Assembly (NCBI GenBank): GCA_016125585.1
Contig: WGLL01000005.1
Location: forward strand, 62,001 to 126,000
DNA: 64,000 nucleotides
Direction: 5' to 3'
From: Caulobacter sp.
Lineage (GTDB): Bacteria > Pseudomonadota > Alphaproteobacteria > Caulobacterales > Caulobacteraceae
Shown: positions 53,796 to 63,605 of the stretch, in pieces
Position numbering within the stretch: position 1 is the stretch's first letter
How the letters are laid out: every line of letters begins with the position of its first letter
Made by a program: the position numbers and the translations under genes
Notes under the pieces: generated by a model
Told to the model about the DNA's origin: nothing
Databases searched by the model: none
The model's input: only the letters and a program-made list of their open reading frames with translations

Positions 53796-55150
53796 GCGTA
53801 TTCACCCTGGCCCTGGAAGGCGCCCTGCTGAAGGATCTGGTCGAGGGCGGCAAAGGACTCCTCGAGGCTGGTGGCCTCGTCCTTGTCCTGGCCGAGGAAG
53901 CCCTCGATGGCGGGGTTGAGGGCGATGGCCCGGTCGGTGGCCGGATCGGCCCCGGCGCGATAGGCGCCGATGCGGATCAGCTCTTCCATGTTGGCCCAGG
54001 ACGACATCACCGCCCGCGCCTCACGGACCACGTCGCGCTCGTCCATGTTCTGGCAGCCCGGCATGGTGCGGCTGATCGATTTGAGAACATTGATCGCAGG
54101 AAAGCGGCCGCGCTCGGCGATGGCCCGCTCCATGACGATGTGACCGTCAAGGATGCCTCGCACGGCGTCTGCGATGGGCTCGTTATGGTCGTCGCCGTCG
54201 ACCAGCACGGTGAACAGGCCGGTGATCGGCCCCGCCGTGGTGCCGTCGGGCCGCACGGGGCCGGGACCGGCGCGCTCCAGCAGCTTGGGCAGTTCGGTGA
54301 AGACGGTGGGGGTGTAGCCCTTGGTGGTCGGCGGCTCGCCGGCGGCGAGACCGATCTCGCGCTGGGCCATGGCGAAGCGGGTGACGCTGTCCATCAGGCA
54401 GAGGACTTCCATGTCGCGGTCGCGCAGGGCCTCGGCCACGGCCAGCGTCATATAGGCGGCCTGGCGACGCTTGAGGGCAGGCTCGTCGGAGGTGGCGACG
54501 ATGACCACGGCGCGTTTCAGACCCTCTTCGCCGAGGGTCTCCTCAATGAATTCGCGCACTTCCCGGCCCCGTTCGCCGATCAGACCGACGACGACGGCGT
54601 CGCAGTCGGCCTGGCGAGCCAGCATGGACAGCAGCACCGACTTGCCGACGCCGGAGCCGGCGAAGATGCCCAGGCGCTGGCCCCGGCAGGTGGTGGTGAA
54701 GACGTTCATCGCGCGGACGCCAAGGTCCAGGCGCTCGCCGACCCGGCCGCGGGCGTGGGCCGGCGGCGGGGCGGCGCGGAGGGGGTAGCTGGACTCGCCC
54801 TGCGGCAGGGGACCCTTGCCGTCGATGGGCTCGCCGAAGGCGTCGATGATGCGGCCAAGCCAGGCCTTGCTGGGGCGGACCGAGGCGCCGTCGGGCTGGA
54901 TACGGATCTCGGCCCCGGGGGCGACGCCCTCGACCGGACCGAAGGGCATCAGCAGGGCGCGGGAATCGCGGAAGCCGACAACCTCGGCGGCGAGGGGTTC
55001 GGCGGCGCGGCGGGTGATGTGGGCCCGGGCCCCGACGGCGAGATGCGACAGTCCGCCGCGCGCCTCGATCAGCAGGCCGTTCACCGCCGCCACCCGGCCA
55101 TAGACGGTCAGAGGTTCGATACGCTCAACGGCTGCAATCAGACTGCGCAA
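53792..55150 (-). CDS. fliI: Flagellum-specific ATP synthase FliI
   Basis: 452 aa from TTG 55150 ([20 protein letters not shown]). Walker A is [12 protein letters not shown], Walker [12 protein letters not shown] and the [18 protein letters not shown] segment is characteristic of the FliI/YscN F1-beta-like ATPases. It energises export of flagellar subunits. No convincing promoter is recognised in the 260 bp upstream, which hold a family A repeat pair. Confidence 0.94.
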   Translation of the reverse strand: MRSLIAAVERIEPLTVYGRVAAVNGLLIEARGGLSHLAVGARAHITRRAAEPLAAEVVGFRDSRALLMPFGPVEGVAPGAEIRIQPDGASVRPSKAWLGRIIDAFGEPIDGKGPLPQGESSYPLRAAPPPAHARGRVGERLDLGVRAMNVFTTTCRGQRLGIFAGSGVGKSVLLSMLARQADCDAVVVGLIGERGREVREFIEETLGEEGLKRAVVIVATSDEPALKRRQAAYMTLAVAEALRDRDMEVLCLMDSVTRFAMAQREIGLAAGEPPTTKGYTPTVFTELPKLLERAGPGPVRPDGTTAGPITGLFTVLVDGDDHNEPIADAVRGILDGHIVMERAIAERGRFPAINVLKSISRTMPGCQNMDERDVVREARAVMSSWANMEELIRIGAYRAGADPATDRAIALNPAIEGFLGQDKDEATSLEESFAALDQILQQGAFQGQGEYA

Positions 55151-55246
55151 AGGAGAAAATCCGGCCCCGGGGTACAGGGGACGGAGTCTGGGCCGATGGC
55201 GTTAAGCTGGGGTGAAGAGGGGGGCGCGAAAGGTTAATTCAACCAG

Positions 55247-55410
55247 AGCCCTTCCCCCTGGAGGGGGAAGGGCTGGATGGGGGTGGAGGCGGGTCCATCG
55301 ACTGTCTGTCCGGGTTTGGGCGCGGACCGGGCGAGCGCTCCCGACACCGCGCAAGCTGAACGGCCTCCACCCCCATCCCCGGCCCTTCCCCCCCCTCCAG
55401 GGGGAAGGGG
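55247..55410. repeat. Inverted pair of family A repeats upstream of fliI
   Basis: Left unit CCCTTCCCCCTGGAGGGGGA followed by AGGG, GGATGGGGGTGGAGG; right unit (from about 55363) CCTCCACCCCCATCCCC, then CCCCTCCAGGGGGAAGGGG. Each unit is a near-palindrome. It fills the gap between thrS and fliI, both on the minus strand. Confidence 0.75.
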
Positions 55411-55412
55411 GA

Positions 55413-57335
55413 CTACCGCCGCAGGTCTGGCGGGGTGGCTTCCGCCGTCAGCAGGGCGATCGCTTCCTCGACGGTGACGATGGTCTGGTCCTGGCTGCCC
55501 AGGCGGCGGATGGCGACCTTGCCTTCCTCGGCTTCCTTGCGGCCGACGACGGCGATGACCGGCACCTTGGCCAGGCTGTGCTCGCGGATCTTGTAGCCGA
55601 CCTTCTCGTTGCGCAGATCGGTCTCGACCCGCAGGCCGGCGGCCTTGAACTTCGCCGCGGTGGCCTGGGCGAAGTCGTCGGCGTCGGAGGTGATGGTCGC
55701 GACCACGGCCTGGACTGGCGACAGCCACAGGGGGAAGGCCCCGCCGTAGTTCTCGATCAGGATGCCGAGGAAACGCTCGAAGGTGCCGAGGATGGCGCGG
55801 TGGAGCATGACCGGGCGGTGCTTCTGGCCGTCCTCGCCGACATATTCGGCGTCGAGGCGTTCGGGCAGGACGAAGTCGAGCTGCAGCGTGCCGCACTGCC
55901 AGGTCCGGCCGATGGCGTCCTTCAGGTGGAACTCGAGCTTGGGACCATAGAAGGCCCCTTCGCCGGGCAGCATCTCGACCTCGACCCCGGCGGCGATGGC
56001 GGCGCGTTCCAGCTTCTGTTCGGCCCGGTCCCAGACCTCGTCGGTGCCGGCGCGCAGCTCGGGCCGCAGGGCCAGCTTGACGCTGTGCAGCTCGACCCCG
56101 AGGTCGGCGTAGATCTGGTAGAGCAGCTTGACGAAGGTCGTCGTCTCTTCCTCGATCTGGTCCTCGCGGCAGAAGATGTGGCCGTCGTCCTGGGTGAAGG
56201 CGCGGACCCGCAGGATGCCGTGCAGGCCGCCGGACGGCTCGAACCGGTGGCAGGCGCCGAACTCGGCCATGCGCAGGGGCAGCTCGCGGTAGGACTTCTG
56301 GCCGACGTTGAAGATCTGGACGTGGCCGGGGCAGTTCATCGGCTTGACGGCCAGGCTTTCGCCCTCGGCCGTCTCGCAGACGAACATGGCGTGGCCGAAC
56401 TTCTCCCAGTGACCGGACTTCTCCCAGAGGGCGCGGTCGAGAATCTGGGGCGTCTTGACCTCGACATAGCCGCCGGCCTCGGTCTTGCGACGCATGTAGG
56501 CCTCAAGGGCGCGGTACATGGTCCAGCCCTTGGGATGCCAGAAGATCATCCCCTTGCCCTCTTCCTGGATGTGGAAGAGGTCCATGATCTTGCCGATCTT
56601 GCGGTGGTCGCGCTTTTCGGCCTCCTCGACCCGCTTGAGGTAGGCGGCGAGGTCGTCCTCGCTGGCCCAGGCCGTGCCGTAGATGCGCTGGAGCTGGGCG
56701 TTGTTCTGGTCGCCGCGCCAATAGGCGCCGGCCAACTTGGTCAGCTTGAAGGCCTTGCCGACATGTTTGGTCGACGGCAGGTGAGGACCGCGGCAGAGGT
56801 CCTTCCAGGCGCCCTGGCGATAGACGCTGATCTGCTGATCGGCGGGGATGTCGCGGATGATGTCGGCCTTGTACTTCTCGCCGATCTCCTCGAAGTGGGC
56901 GATGGCGACGTCGCGGTTCCATTCCTCGCGGACGATCTTCTCGTCGCGGTCGACGATCTCGCGCATCTTCTTCTCGATGGCGGCGAAGTCGTCCGTCGAG
57001 AAGGGCTCCTCGCGGGCGAAGTCGTAATAGAAGCCGTCCTCGACGTTGGGGCCGATGGTCACCTGCGTCCCGGGGAACAGCTCCTGCACCGCCTCGGCCA
57101 GGACGTGGGCCGTGTCGTGGCGGATGGTGTCGAGGGCGGCGGGGTCATTGCGGTCGACGAACTCGACCTTGCCGCCGTGGGGCAGGGGGCGGTCGAAGTC
57201 GATCAGCTGGCCGTCGAGGCGGACCAGCAGGGTGCGCTTTTCCAGCGACTTGGAGATGGCGGCGGCGACGTCGCGGCCGCTGCTGCCTGGCGGATACTGA
57301 CGGGCCGAGCCGTCGGGGAAAATCAGGTCGATCAT
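55413..57335 (-). CDS. thrS: Threonyl-tRNA synthetase
   Basis: 640 aa. The TGS domain [20 protein letters not shown] is followed by the editing domain with [12 protein letters not shown], then the class II core: [39 protein letters not shown] and the C-terminal anticodon-binding domain beginning [12 protein letters not shown]. It attaches threonine to tRNA-Thr. ATG overlaps the yidD stop. Confidence 0.97.
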   Translation of the reverse strand: MIDLIFPDGSARQYPPGSSGRDVAAAISKSLEKRTLLVRLDGQLIDFDRPLPHGGKVEFVDRNDPAALDTIRHDTAHVLAEAVQELFPGTQVTIGPNVEDGFYYDFAREEPFSTDDFAAIEKKMREIVDRDEKIVREEWNRDVAIAHFEEIGEKYKADIIRDIPADQQISVYRQGAWKDLCRGPHLPSTKHVGKAFKLTKLAGAYWRGDQNNAQLQRIYGTAWASEDDLAAYLKRVEEAEKRDHRKIGKIMDLFHIQEEGKGMIFWHPKGWTMYRALEAYMRRKTEAGGYVEVKTPQILDRALWEKSGHWEKFGHAMFVCETAEGESLAVKPMNCPGHVQIFNVGQKSYRELPLRMAEFGACHRFEPSGGLHGILRVRAFTQDDGHIFCREDQIEEETTTFVKLLYQIYADLGVELHSVKLALRPELRAGTDEVWDRAEQKLERAAIAAGVEVEMLPGEGAFYGPKLEFHLKDAIGRTWQCGTLQLDFVLPERLDAEYVGEDGQKHRPVMLHRAILGTFERFLGILIENYGGAFPLWLSPVQAVVATITSDADDFAQATAAKFKAAGLRVETDLRNEKVGYKIREHSLAKVPVIAVVGRKEAEEGKVAIRRLGSQDQTIVTVEEAIALLTAEATPPDLRR

Positions 57336-57571
57336 GGCGTTTCACACTTCTTCGGGGGGACCGGATCGAAACCGGAGCCGCCACAGGGATGGCATCTGCA
57401 CAGCCGATGGACGGTCAGGTAGCCGCCACGGATCGGTCCGTGCTGGATCAGCGCGTCACGGCCATAGTCCGAACAGGTCGGAAGAAAGCGGCACTGGCGC
57501 CCGATCCACGGGGACAGCGTCAGCTTGTAGGCGCGGTGCGCCAGCCGGACGCTGCGTTCATAGAGGGTCAT
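57332..57571 (-). CDS. yidD: Membrane protein insertion efficiency factor YidD
   Basis: 79 aa from ATG 57571 (ATG 57622 gives a longer version with no family support). [20 protein letters not shown], then [15 protein letters not shown] and [15 protein letters not shown] are diagnostic. It assists YidC-dependent membrane insertion. It overlaps thrS by 4 bp. Confidence 0.92.
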   Translation of the reverse strand: MTLYERSVRLAHRAYKLTLSPWIGRQCRFLPTCSDYGRDALIQHGPIRGGYLTVHRLCRCHPCGGSGFDPVPPKKCETP

Positions 57572-57631
57572 GCCGACGCTGGTTGGTTGGGGTGAACGAA
57601 ACCCGTGCCTATCCCACGCCATGGCGCAGGA

Positions 57632-58084
57632 TCAAGCGGCGTCGGCGCCGCTAGTTCGCGTCGCCGCCTGCTGGACAGCCGCCAGCGCCGCCTCGAAAGC
57701 CAGCAGGCTTGAGGCGTGGCGCGCGGGATAGTCCTTCACGGGCTGCAACACGGCGAGGTCCTTGAATCGGCCTTCGGGCGGCGGGCCGCCCTGTTTCAAC
57801 ATAGCAGAAAACGCGTCCAGCGCTGTAGCGATCTCGTCACGGGTCGCGCCGATGACATTCTCGCCGAGCACGGCGGCGGCGGCCTGGCCCAGGGCGCAGG
57901 CCTGGACGTCCTGGGCGTAGTCGGCGACGGCGCCGTCGGCGTCCAGGGAGACATCGACGGTGATGCGGCTGCCGCAGAGCTTGGCGTTGCGCTCGGCGCT
58001 GCCCTGGGGCGCATCCAGCCGGCCGGCGCGCGGCATGTTGGCGGCCAGGGCGAGAATGCGGGCGCTGTAGAGGTCGTCGAGCAT
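57632..58084 (-). CDS. IscU/NifU-N-like iron-sulfur cluster scaffold protein
   Basis: 150 aa from ATG 58084. MLDDLYSARILALAANMPRA and NAKLCGSRITVDVSLD, DVQACALGQAAAAVLG retain two of the three IscU cysteines; the usual third is missing. The family is called the IscU/SufU-like scaffold group. TGATG overlap with the SRPBCC gene indicates an operon with cysS, yidD and thrS. Confidence 0.82.
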   Translation of the reverse strand: MLDDLYSARILALAANMPRAGRLDAPQGSAERNAKLCGSRITVDVSLDADGAVADYAQDVQACALGQAAAAVLGENVIGATRDEIATALDAFSAMLKQGGPPPEGRFKDLAVLQPVKDYPARHASSLLAFEAALAAVQQAATRTSGADAA

Positions 58085-58551
58085 CAGGGTCTGGATGTGG
58101 GGACGCTGCCCCCCGCCTGCCAGCGTTTCTCCGCCTCCGCCTTCAGGGCCTCGCCCATGGCGGTGAAGCCCTCGCGAATCTTGAAGCGGATGTGGCGCGG
58201 GACGGCGTAGCGGGTCAGCAGGCCGGAAAACACCTCGCCGTTGGAGAAGATGCAGCTGCCCGGCGCCAGTTCCTCGATCTCGAAATAGCGCACCGCCTTG
58301 ACCCAGCCGCGCATCATGCTGCTGCGCCAGTGGATGTGGTCGTAGGGCGCCCAGTCGAGCACCACCGGGCGGATCGAGCGGACCTTCAGGCCAGGGACCT
58401 TCTCGTCGATATCCAGGGTCTCGCCGATGCGGATGGTCCCGGCGGCGCGCGGATACAGCGGACACCAGTCGCCCCAGTGGTCGAGGTCCGAGAGGACCTC
58501 CCAGATGGCGTCGGAGGTGGTGGAGATACCGATGCGGTGTTCGATCTTCAT
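58084..58551 (-). CDS. SRPBCC family protein
   Basis: 155 aa with the START/Bet v1-like fold: EHRIGISTTSDAIWEVLSDL, WGDWCPLYPRAAG, a long beta sheet and the C-terminal helix IREGFTAMGEALKAEAEKRW. Such proteins bind hydrophobic ligands (polyketide cyclases, coenzyme Q-binding relatives). Start lies 3 bp after the cysS stop. Confidence 0.82.
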   Translation of the reverse strand: MKIEHRIGISTTSDAIWEVLSDLDHWGDWCPLYPRAAGTIRIGETLDIDEKVPGLKVRSIRPVVLDWAPYDHIHWRSSMMRGWVKAVRYFEIEELAPGSCIFSNGEVFSGLLTRYAVPRHIRFKIREGFTAMGEALKAEAEKRWQAGGSVPTSRP

Positions 58552-58554
58552 CGC

Positions 58555-59964
58555 CTAGGCCTCCTTGATCCGCCAGGTCGCCCCCTGCGGCCCGTCCATC
58601 ACCACCACGCCCAGGGCGTCGAGCTCGCCGCGGATGCGGTCGGCGGTCGGCCAGTCCTTGCCGGCGCGGGCCTGCGCCCGCTGCACCAGCAGGGCCTCGA
58701 CCTGGCTTTTCAGGTCGTCGCCCGCCCCGCCCTGGAACCAGACCGCCGGCGGAGTCTGCAGCAGGCCCAGCAGGGCGCCGGCCGAGGTCAGGTCGTGCAT
58801 CGCCGAGGCGATGGCGTCCCGGTCGCCGCCGGCGATGGTCTCGCGCAACTCGTCAGACAGGCGGAACAGCCCGCTGAGGGCCAGCGGGGTATTGATGTCA
58901 TCGGACAGAGCCTCGAGGACCGGCGCGACCAGCCGCCCGGGGTGGGGGCTCACCACGCCGTCGCCGACCACGCGGGCGGCGTCCTGCAGGGCGCCGTAGA
59001 TGCGGTCGAGCGCCTTGCGGCTCTGGTCCAGCAGGCTCTCGGTCCACTCGAGGGGCTGGCGGTAGTGGGCGCTGAGCAGGGCCCAGCGGAGGACCTCGCC
59101 AGGAACCTTCTGCAGCAGCTCATGCGGGATGATGACGTTGCCAAGGCTCTTGGACATCTTCTCCCCGGCCATGTCGAGGAAGCCATTGTGCATCCAGTAG
59201 CGGGCGAACTCCGCCCCGTCATGGGCGCAGCGGGCCTGGGCCAGCTCGTTCTCATGGTGAGGAAAGACCAGGTCGATGCCGCCGCCGTGGATGTCGATGG
59301 GCAGTCCAAGCACCCGCTCGATCATCGTCGAGCATTCGCTGTGCCAGCCGGGGCGACCGTCGCCCCACGGCGAGGGCCAGCGCGGCTCATGCGGCTTCGA
59401 CGGCTTCCACAGCACGAAGTCGGCCGGATGGCGCTTGTAGGGGGCGACCTCGACGCGGGCGCCGGCGATCATGTCGTCCAGCGAGCGGCCCGACAGCATG
59501 CCGTAGTCCCTGGCCGACTGGGTGTCGAACAGCACATGCCCCTCGGCCTCATAGGCGCCGCCCCTGGCGATCAGCCCGGCGATGTCATCGACCATGGCCT
59601 GGATGTAGTCGGTGGCGCGCGGCTGATGGGTCGGGCGCAGGGCGCCCAGCGCGTCCATGTCCTCAAGATAGGCGGCCATATAGCGCTCGGTGATGACGCC
59701 GATCTCGACCCCCTCATCGGCGGCCTTCTGGTTGATCTTGTCGTCGACGTCGGTGACGTTGCGGGCATAGACGACGTGCTTCTCGCCATAGAGATGGCGC
59801 AACAGGCGGAACAGCACATCGAAAGCCACCACCGGCCGGGCGTTGCCGATGTGCGCGAAGCCATAGACCGTCGGCCCGCAGACATACATCGTCACCCGGT
59901 CCGGATCGGTCGGGACGAAGAGCCGCTTCTCGCGGGTCAGGGTGTCATAGAGCTTGAGGGTCAT
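58555..59964 (-). CDS. cysS: Cysteinyl-tRNA synthetase
   Basis: 469 aa class I synthetase. The HIGH-type motif is CGPTVYGFAHIGNARP, the zinc ligands are in CGPTV, SECSTM and HENELAQ, and KMSKS is GEKMSKSLGN. The C-terminal DALR-type domain follows. It heads a five-gene operon running cysS, SRPBCC, IscU-like, yidD, thrS. Confidence 0.97.
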   Translation of the reverse strand: MTLKLYDTLTREKRLFVPTDPDRVTMYVCGPTVYGFAHIGNARPVVAFDVLFRLLRHLYGEKHVVYARNVTDVDDKINQKAADEGVEIGVITERYMAAYLEDMDALGALRPTHQPRATDYIQAMVDDIAGLIARGGAYEAEGHVLFDTQSARDYGMLSGRSLDDMIAGARVEVAPYKRHPADFVLWKPSKPHEPRWPSPWGDGRPGWHSECSTMIERVLGLPIDIHGGGIDLVFPHHENELAQARCAHDGAEFARYWMHNGFLDMAGEKMSKSLGNVIIPHELLQKVPGEVLRWALLSAHYRQPLEWTESLLDQSRKALDRIYGALQDAARVVGDGVVSPHPGRLVAPVLEALSDDINTPLALSGLFRLSDELRETIAGGDRDAIASAMHDLTSAGALLGLLQTPPAVWFQGGAGDDLKSQVEALLVQRAQARAGKDWPTADRIRGELDALGVVVMDGPQGATWRIKEA

Positions 59965-59997
59965 GATCTGCTTTGGAAACTGACGTCACGTAACAAC

Positions 59998-60027
59998 TTG
60001 CCGGGCCGGCGGGCCGTCCCATATAGC
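59998..60027 (+). promoter_or_regulatory. Possible folE promoter
   Basis: -35 TTGCCG (59998-60003), 17-bp spacer and -10 ATATAG (60021-60026), or TATAGC one base later, in the cysS-folE divergent gap. The perfect palindrome TGACGTCA lies at 59981-59988, 9 bp upstream of the -35. Confidence 0.4.
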
Positions 60028-60137
60028 TGTGGTCACCGGTCGAGGCCACGCCTCTACCGCGATGTGGATGGGGTGGCACGCGTCATTCCGGGGTGATCGT
60101 CGCCCCGGCGCAACTCAGCCCCGGGATCTTCACCAAT

Positions 60138-60770
60138 ATGGACGCCATGACCGAGCGAACCCTGGCCGCGACCGGCCTTGATCTTGAACCCGTAAAGCGT
60201 CCGAGCCGTGAAGAGGCGATGGAAGCGGTGCGCACCCTGATCGCCTGGGCCGGCGATGATCCGCGCCGCGAAGGCGTGATCGACACCCCCAAGCGGGTGG
60301 TCGACGCCTATGGCGAATGGTTTGAGGGCTACACCGCCGATCCCGGCAAGGAACTCAGCCGCATCTTCGAGGATGTGCAGGGCTATGACGACATCGTCTT
60401 CCTCAAGGATATCGAGGTCGAGAGCCACTGCGAGCACCACATGGCCCCGTTCCTCGGCAAGGCCTATGTCGCCTACATGCCGACCAACCGGGTCGTCGGC
60501 ATCTCCAAGCTGGCGCGGGTGGTGGAGATCTTCGCCAAGCGCCTGCAGACCCAGGAAACCATGACCCAGCAGATCGCCGACGCCATCTGCGATTCGCTCA
60601 AGCCCGCGGGCGTGGCCATCCTGATCGACGCCGAGCATCAGTGCATGACCACCCGCGGCGTGCATCACCGCGACGTCTCGACCATCACCACCCAGTTCCG
60701 CGGGGTGTTCAAGACCGACAGCAACCTGCGCGACCGGTTCCTCGACTTCGTCTCCATGGCCAAGCGCTAG
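60138..60770 (+). CDS. folE: GTP cyclohydrolase I
   Basis: 210 aa from ATG 60138 ([10 protein letters not shown]); upstream in-frame starts exist but add unrelated residues. Zinc ligands are in [12 protein letters not shown] and [31 protein letters not shown] is the family signature. It converts GTP to 7,8-dihydroneopterin triphosphate for folate and pterin synthesis. Followed by hisI on the same strand. Confidence 0.96.
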   Translation: MDAMTERTLAATGLDLEPVKRPSREEAMEAVRTLIAWAGDDPRREGVIDTPKRVVDAYGEWFEGYTADPGKELSRIFEDVQGYDDIVFLKDIEVESHCEHHMAPFLGKAYVAYMPTNRVVGISKLARVVEIFAKRLQTQETMTQQIADAICDSLKPAGVAILIDAEHQCMTTRGVHHRDVSTITTQFRGVFKTDSNLRDRFLDFVSMAKR

Positions 60771-60787
60771 AGTTCAGGCGCCGTTGC

Positions 60788-60810
60788 TCCCTCCCCATGA
60801 TGGGGAGGGA
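60788..60810. repeat. Perfect short palindrome between folE and hisI
   Basis: TCCCTCCCCAT, G, ATGGGGAGGGA: 11-bp arms around one base, 10 bp before the hisI start and overlapping its GGAGGAGGA ribosome-binding region. Related in composition to family A repeats. Confidence 0.7.
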
Positions 60811-60819
60811 GGAGGACAG

Positions 60820-61215
60820 ATGTTTCCGACCGCCGCAGACACTCAAGCTCTCGAACGTGGCGGCACGATCGCGCCGCGCTTCGACGCCAACGGCCTGATC
60901 GCCGCCATCGCCCAGCACGCCGACACCGGCGAGGTGCTGATGCTGGCCTGGATGAACGCCGAGGCCCTGAAACTGACCCTCGACACCGGCGAGGCGCACT
61001 ACTTCAGCCGCTCCCGCAACGCCCTGTGGAAGAAGGGCGAGACCAGCGGCCAGGTGCAGACCATCGTCGAAATCCGCCTCGACTGCGACCAGGACGCGGT
61101 GCTGCTGAAGGTGCGGCCGCAAGGCGACGGCGGCGCCTGCCACGTCGGCTTCCGATCCTGCTTCTACCGCGTCGTCGTCGACGGACAGCTCGTCGAGCAA
61201 TCCTCCTCCGACTGA
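60820..61215 (+). CDS. hisI: Phosphoribosyl-AMP cyclohydrolase
   Basis: 131 aa from ATG 60820. Motifs: [46 protein letters not shown] (metal) and [14 protein letters not shown] (Cys ligands). It opens the adenine ring of PR-AMP in histidine synthesis. The rest of the his operon is not in the window. Confidence 0.95.
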   Translation: MFPTAADTQALERGGTIAPRFDANGLIAAIAQHADTGEVLMLAWMNAEALKLTLDTGEAHYFSRSRNALWKKGETSGQVQTIVEIRLDCDQDAVLLKVRPQGDGGACHVGFRSCFYRVVVDGQLVEQSSSD

Positions 61216-61219
61216 AAGT

Positions 61220-61381
61220 CGGGGGAGGGGGACCACGCGTAGCGTGGTGGAGGGGGCGGCGCCGGCGGTCAGCATGGACTCACGGTCTGGCGCTGTCGCT
61301 GACGCCGCAGTCCATCAACACCGTCAGGGGCCGGCGCGGCCCCCTCCACCCCCGCCTGTCGGCGGCGGTCCCCCTCCCCCA
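61220..61381. repeat. Family A-like inverted repeat pair after hisI
   Basis: Left GGGGGAGGGGGACCACGCGT, AGCGTGGTGGAGGGGGCGGC; right GCGCGGCCCCCTCCACCCCC, then GGTCCCCCTCCCCC. It separates the convergent hisI and phosphatase genes and can form a long hairpin. No T-tract. Confidence 0.6.
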
Positions 61382-61400
61382 GCCTTCGTCTGGAGGAGGA

Positions 61401-63089
61401 TCAGCTCAGCGTCGTCACCCCGCCGCCTTCGGCGGGCTTCACGCTGAAGGTTCCGACCGAGCCGACCGTGTAGTCCGGCGCATAGATGGTGCTGACCGCC
61501 ACCATGTCGGCGGTGGCCTGGTCGCGGGTCAGGGTCAGTTTGACGAAGCCCTTGGCGACCGAGTCGGCGAACTTGATCTCGCTGTTGCGGGCGATCAGGG
61601 CCTCGCTGATCGGCAGGCCGGGCAGCAGGTCGGAGAAGCCCGGGCTGGTGATGCCCGTCGTCCCGAACTCCGCCGCCACCAGGGTCCCGGCGGCGTCATG
61701 CAGCTCATTGGCCCAGAAGCTGTGGCTGTCGCCCGACAGCACGATGGCGCGGGCCCCGGCGGCCTTGAAGGCGTCATAGACGCGCTCGCGGGCGGCCGGA
61801 TAGCCGTCCCACTGGTCGAGGTTGAGGGGGATCGGCGTCGCCGACATCGCCGAGGACATCGCCACCCGCTTGGCGATGTAGGGCGGCAGGGAGGTCATCA
61901 GCTTGCCCCAGGCCTCCTCGCCCATCTGCTTGCGCAGGTCGGGGGCGAAGGTGCGGGCCATGACGATCTGGTTGCCGATCACCTGCCAGGCCTCGCCCTC
62001 ATCGACCGAACGCTTCACCTCTGCGGCGAACCAGGCCTCCTGTTTCGGCCCCATCAGGGCCCGCGAGGGATCATTCAGCTTCTTGAGGAATCCGGGCACG
62101 TCCGGCTGGCCGTCGGGGCCCATCAGATCGGTCTCCAGCTCCAGCTGCTTGCCGCGCGCGGTCAGCCGGGTCTCGGTCATGATCAGACTGGCGACGTCGC
62201 CGAAACGGAAGCTGCGGTTGATGGCTTCCGGCATGGTCCCGGCCGGTTCGCGGATCGGCATCCATTCGAAATAGGCCTTCAGGGCCACCGCCTTGCGCGC
62301 CGCCCAGTCGCCCTCGCCGGCCTCGGGATTGTGGTTCTCCGCCCCGTCCTTCCAGCTGTCGTTGGCTGTTTCATGGTCGTCCCAGACTACGATCCAGGGC
62401 GCGCGGGCGTGGGCCGCCTGCAGCTGGGGATCGGCCTTGTAGCAGGCGTGACGGCGGCGATAGTCGTCGAGGCTGACGATCTCGTTGACCGGGTCCAGCT
62501 TGCGGTGGGCGGCGGCCGGGGAGTCGGCGCCGTACTGGCCGTCGCCCGAGCCGTATTCATAGATGTAGTCGCCCAGGTGCAGCACGGCGTCGACCCGGTC
62601 CATCGCGGCGATGGCGCCGTAGGCGTTGAAATAGCCTTGAATGAACAGGGCGCAGCTGGCCACCGCCAGCACCACATCCTCGACCTTGCCGTCGGGCAGG
62701 GTGCGGGTCCGGCCGACCGGCGACACCGCCTCGCCAAAGCGGAACTGGTAGAAATAGTCCGTGCCGGGCTTCAGCCCGTCGACGTCGACCTTGACTGTCC
62801 AGTCGCGCTCGGCGGCGGCCCCGACCTTCACAAACCGGGTCAGGCCCTCGCGCTCCAGCGCGGCGTCCGTGCCGATGCGCAGCTCGCCCTGGATCTGGCC
62901 GCTGTGGCCGGCCGGCGGGGTGACGCGGGTCCAGACGATGACCCGATCCTGCAGCGGATCGCCCGAGGCGACGCCATGGCCGAAGGTGACGGTCGCGTGG
63001 CCCTCATGCGCGGCGGCGGCGCGGGCGGTTCCGGCGGTCGCCGCCCCGATTCCGAGGCCGGCCAATAGACGGCGTCTATCGATATTCAT
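61401..63089 (-). CDS. PhoD-like alkaline phosphatase/phosphodiesterase
   Basis: 562 aa from ATG 63089. A Tat signal (DRRRLLAGLGIGAATAGTA) fits folded cofactor-containing export. PhoD family motifs: VASCALF, LHLGDYIYEYG, WDDHETANDSW and LSGDSHSFWANEL. The N-terminal PhoD_N-type domain (VASGDPLQDRVIVWTRVTP) is present. It hydrolyses phosphomono- or diesters with Fe/Ca. Confidence 0.92.
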   Translation of the reverse strand: MNIDRRRLLAGLGIGAATAGTARAAAAHEGHATVTFGHGVASGDPLQDRVIVWTRVTPPAGHSGQIQGELRIGTDAALEREGLTRFVKVGAAAERDWTVKVDVDGLKPGTDYFYQFRFGEAVSPVGRTRTLPDGKVEDVVLAVASCALFIQGYFNAYGAIAAMDRVDAVLHLGDYIYEYGSGDGQYGADSPAAAHRKLDPVNEIVSLDDYRRRHACYKADPQLQAAHARAPWIVVWDDHETANDSWKDGAENHNPEAGEGDWAARKAVALKAYFEWMPIREPAGTMPEAINRSFRFGDVASLIMTETRLTARGKQLELETDLMGPDGQPDVPGFLKKLNDPSRALMGPKQEAWFAAEVKRSVDEGEAWQVIGNQIVMARTFAPDLRKQMGEEAWGKLMTSLPPYIAKRVAMSSAMSATPIPLNLDQWDGYPAARERVYDAFKAAGARAIVLSGDSHSFWANELHDAAGTLVAAEFGTTGITSPGFSDLLPGLPISEALIARNSEIKFADSVAKGFVKLTLTRDQATADMVAVSTIYAPDYTVGSVGTFSVKPAEGGGVTTLS

Positions 63090-63170
63090 GGAATTCCCCC
63101 TTGGACGACGGCGGCGGTTTCTTGTCTGATGTCCGCTTCTGACACCCATCCGACTACAGGAGTATGACGC

Positions 63171-63482
63171 ATGTCCAGTGAGGACCTCCACGTTCCGCGG
63201 GAAAAGCTCAAGCCCAAGACGCTCAACATGCACTACGCCATCGCTTCGCTGATCGAGGAGCTGGAAGCGGTCGACTGGTACCGTCAGCGGGCCGACGACT
63301 GCGACGACGAGGAACTGCGCAAGATCCTGCTGCACAACGCCCATGAGGAGATCGAGCACGCCGCCATGGCGCTGGAGTGGATTCGCCGCGCCGACAGCGA
63401 GTTCAATGACCAGCTCAAGGAGTATCTGTTCACCGAGGGCTCGATCACCGGCCAGGAAGAAGAGGCCACCGGCAAGGCCTGA
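63171..63482 (+). CDS. Encapsulin-type ferritin-like protein (EncFtn-like)
   Basis: 103 aa. IASLIEELEAVDWYRQRADD and LLHNAHEEIEHAAMALEWIRR follow the encapsulated-ferritin pattern; Glu30, Glu60 and His63 match the family's ferroxidase ligands, with Trp36 also kept. YLFTEGSITGQ ends the domain. The acidic tail has no visible encapsulin-targeting peptide, and no shell gene lies within the window. It probably oxidises and handles iron. Confidence 0.85.
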   Translation: MSSEDLHVPREKLKPKTLNMHYAIASLIEELEAVDWYRQRADDCDDEELRKILLHNAHEEIEHAAMALEWIRRADSEFNDQLKEYLFTEGSITGQEEEATGKA

Positions 63483-63491
63483 TCCGGCTGC

Positions 63492-63532
63492 CCGGCCCTC
63501 CTCCCCGCGAGGCGTGAGAGGAGGAGGGCCGG
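63492..63532 (+). repeat. Hairpin after the ferritin-like gene
   Basis: CCGGCCCTCCTCC and GGAGGAGGGCCGG form a 13-bp perfect stem with a 15-base loop, 9 bp after the stop. No U-run follows, so a repeat or mRNA-stabilising structure is more likely than a true terminator. Confidence 0.6.
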
Positions 63533-63605
63533 CGTCCCTCGGGAAACCTGACGGCGGCGTCATGTGTTACAGGTTCCGGGCTTGTATTCACAGGAGGCGG
63601 TTCAG

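Noticed and set aside
63492-63532. Rho-independent terminator after the ferritin-like gene
   Set aside because: The stem is strong but no T-run follows and the loop is long; treated as a repeat/hairpin.
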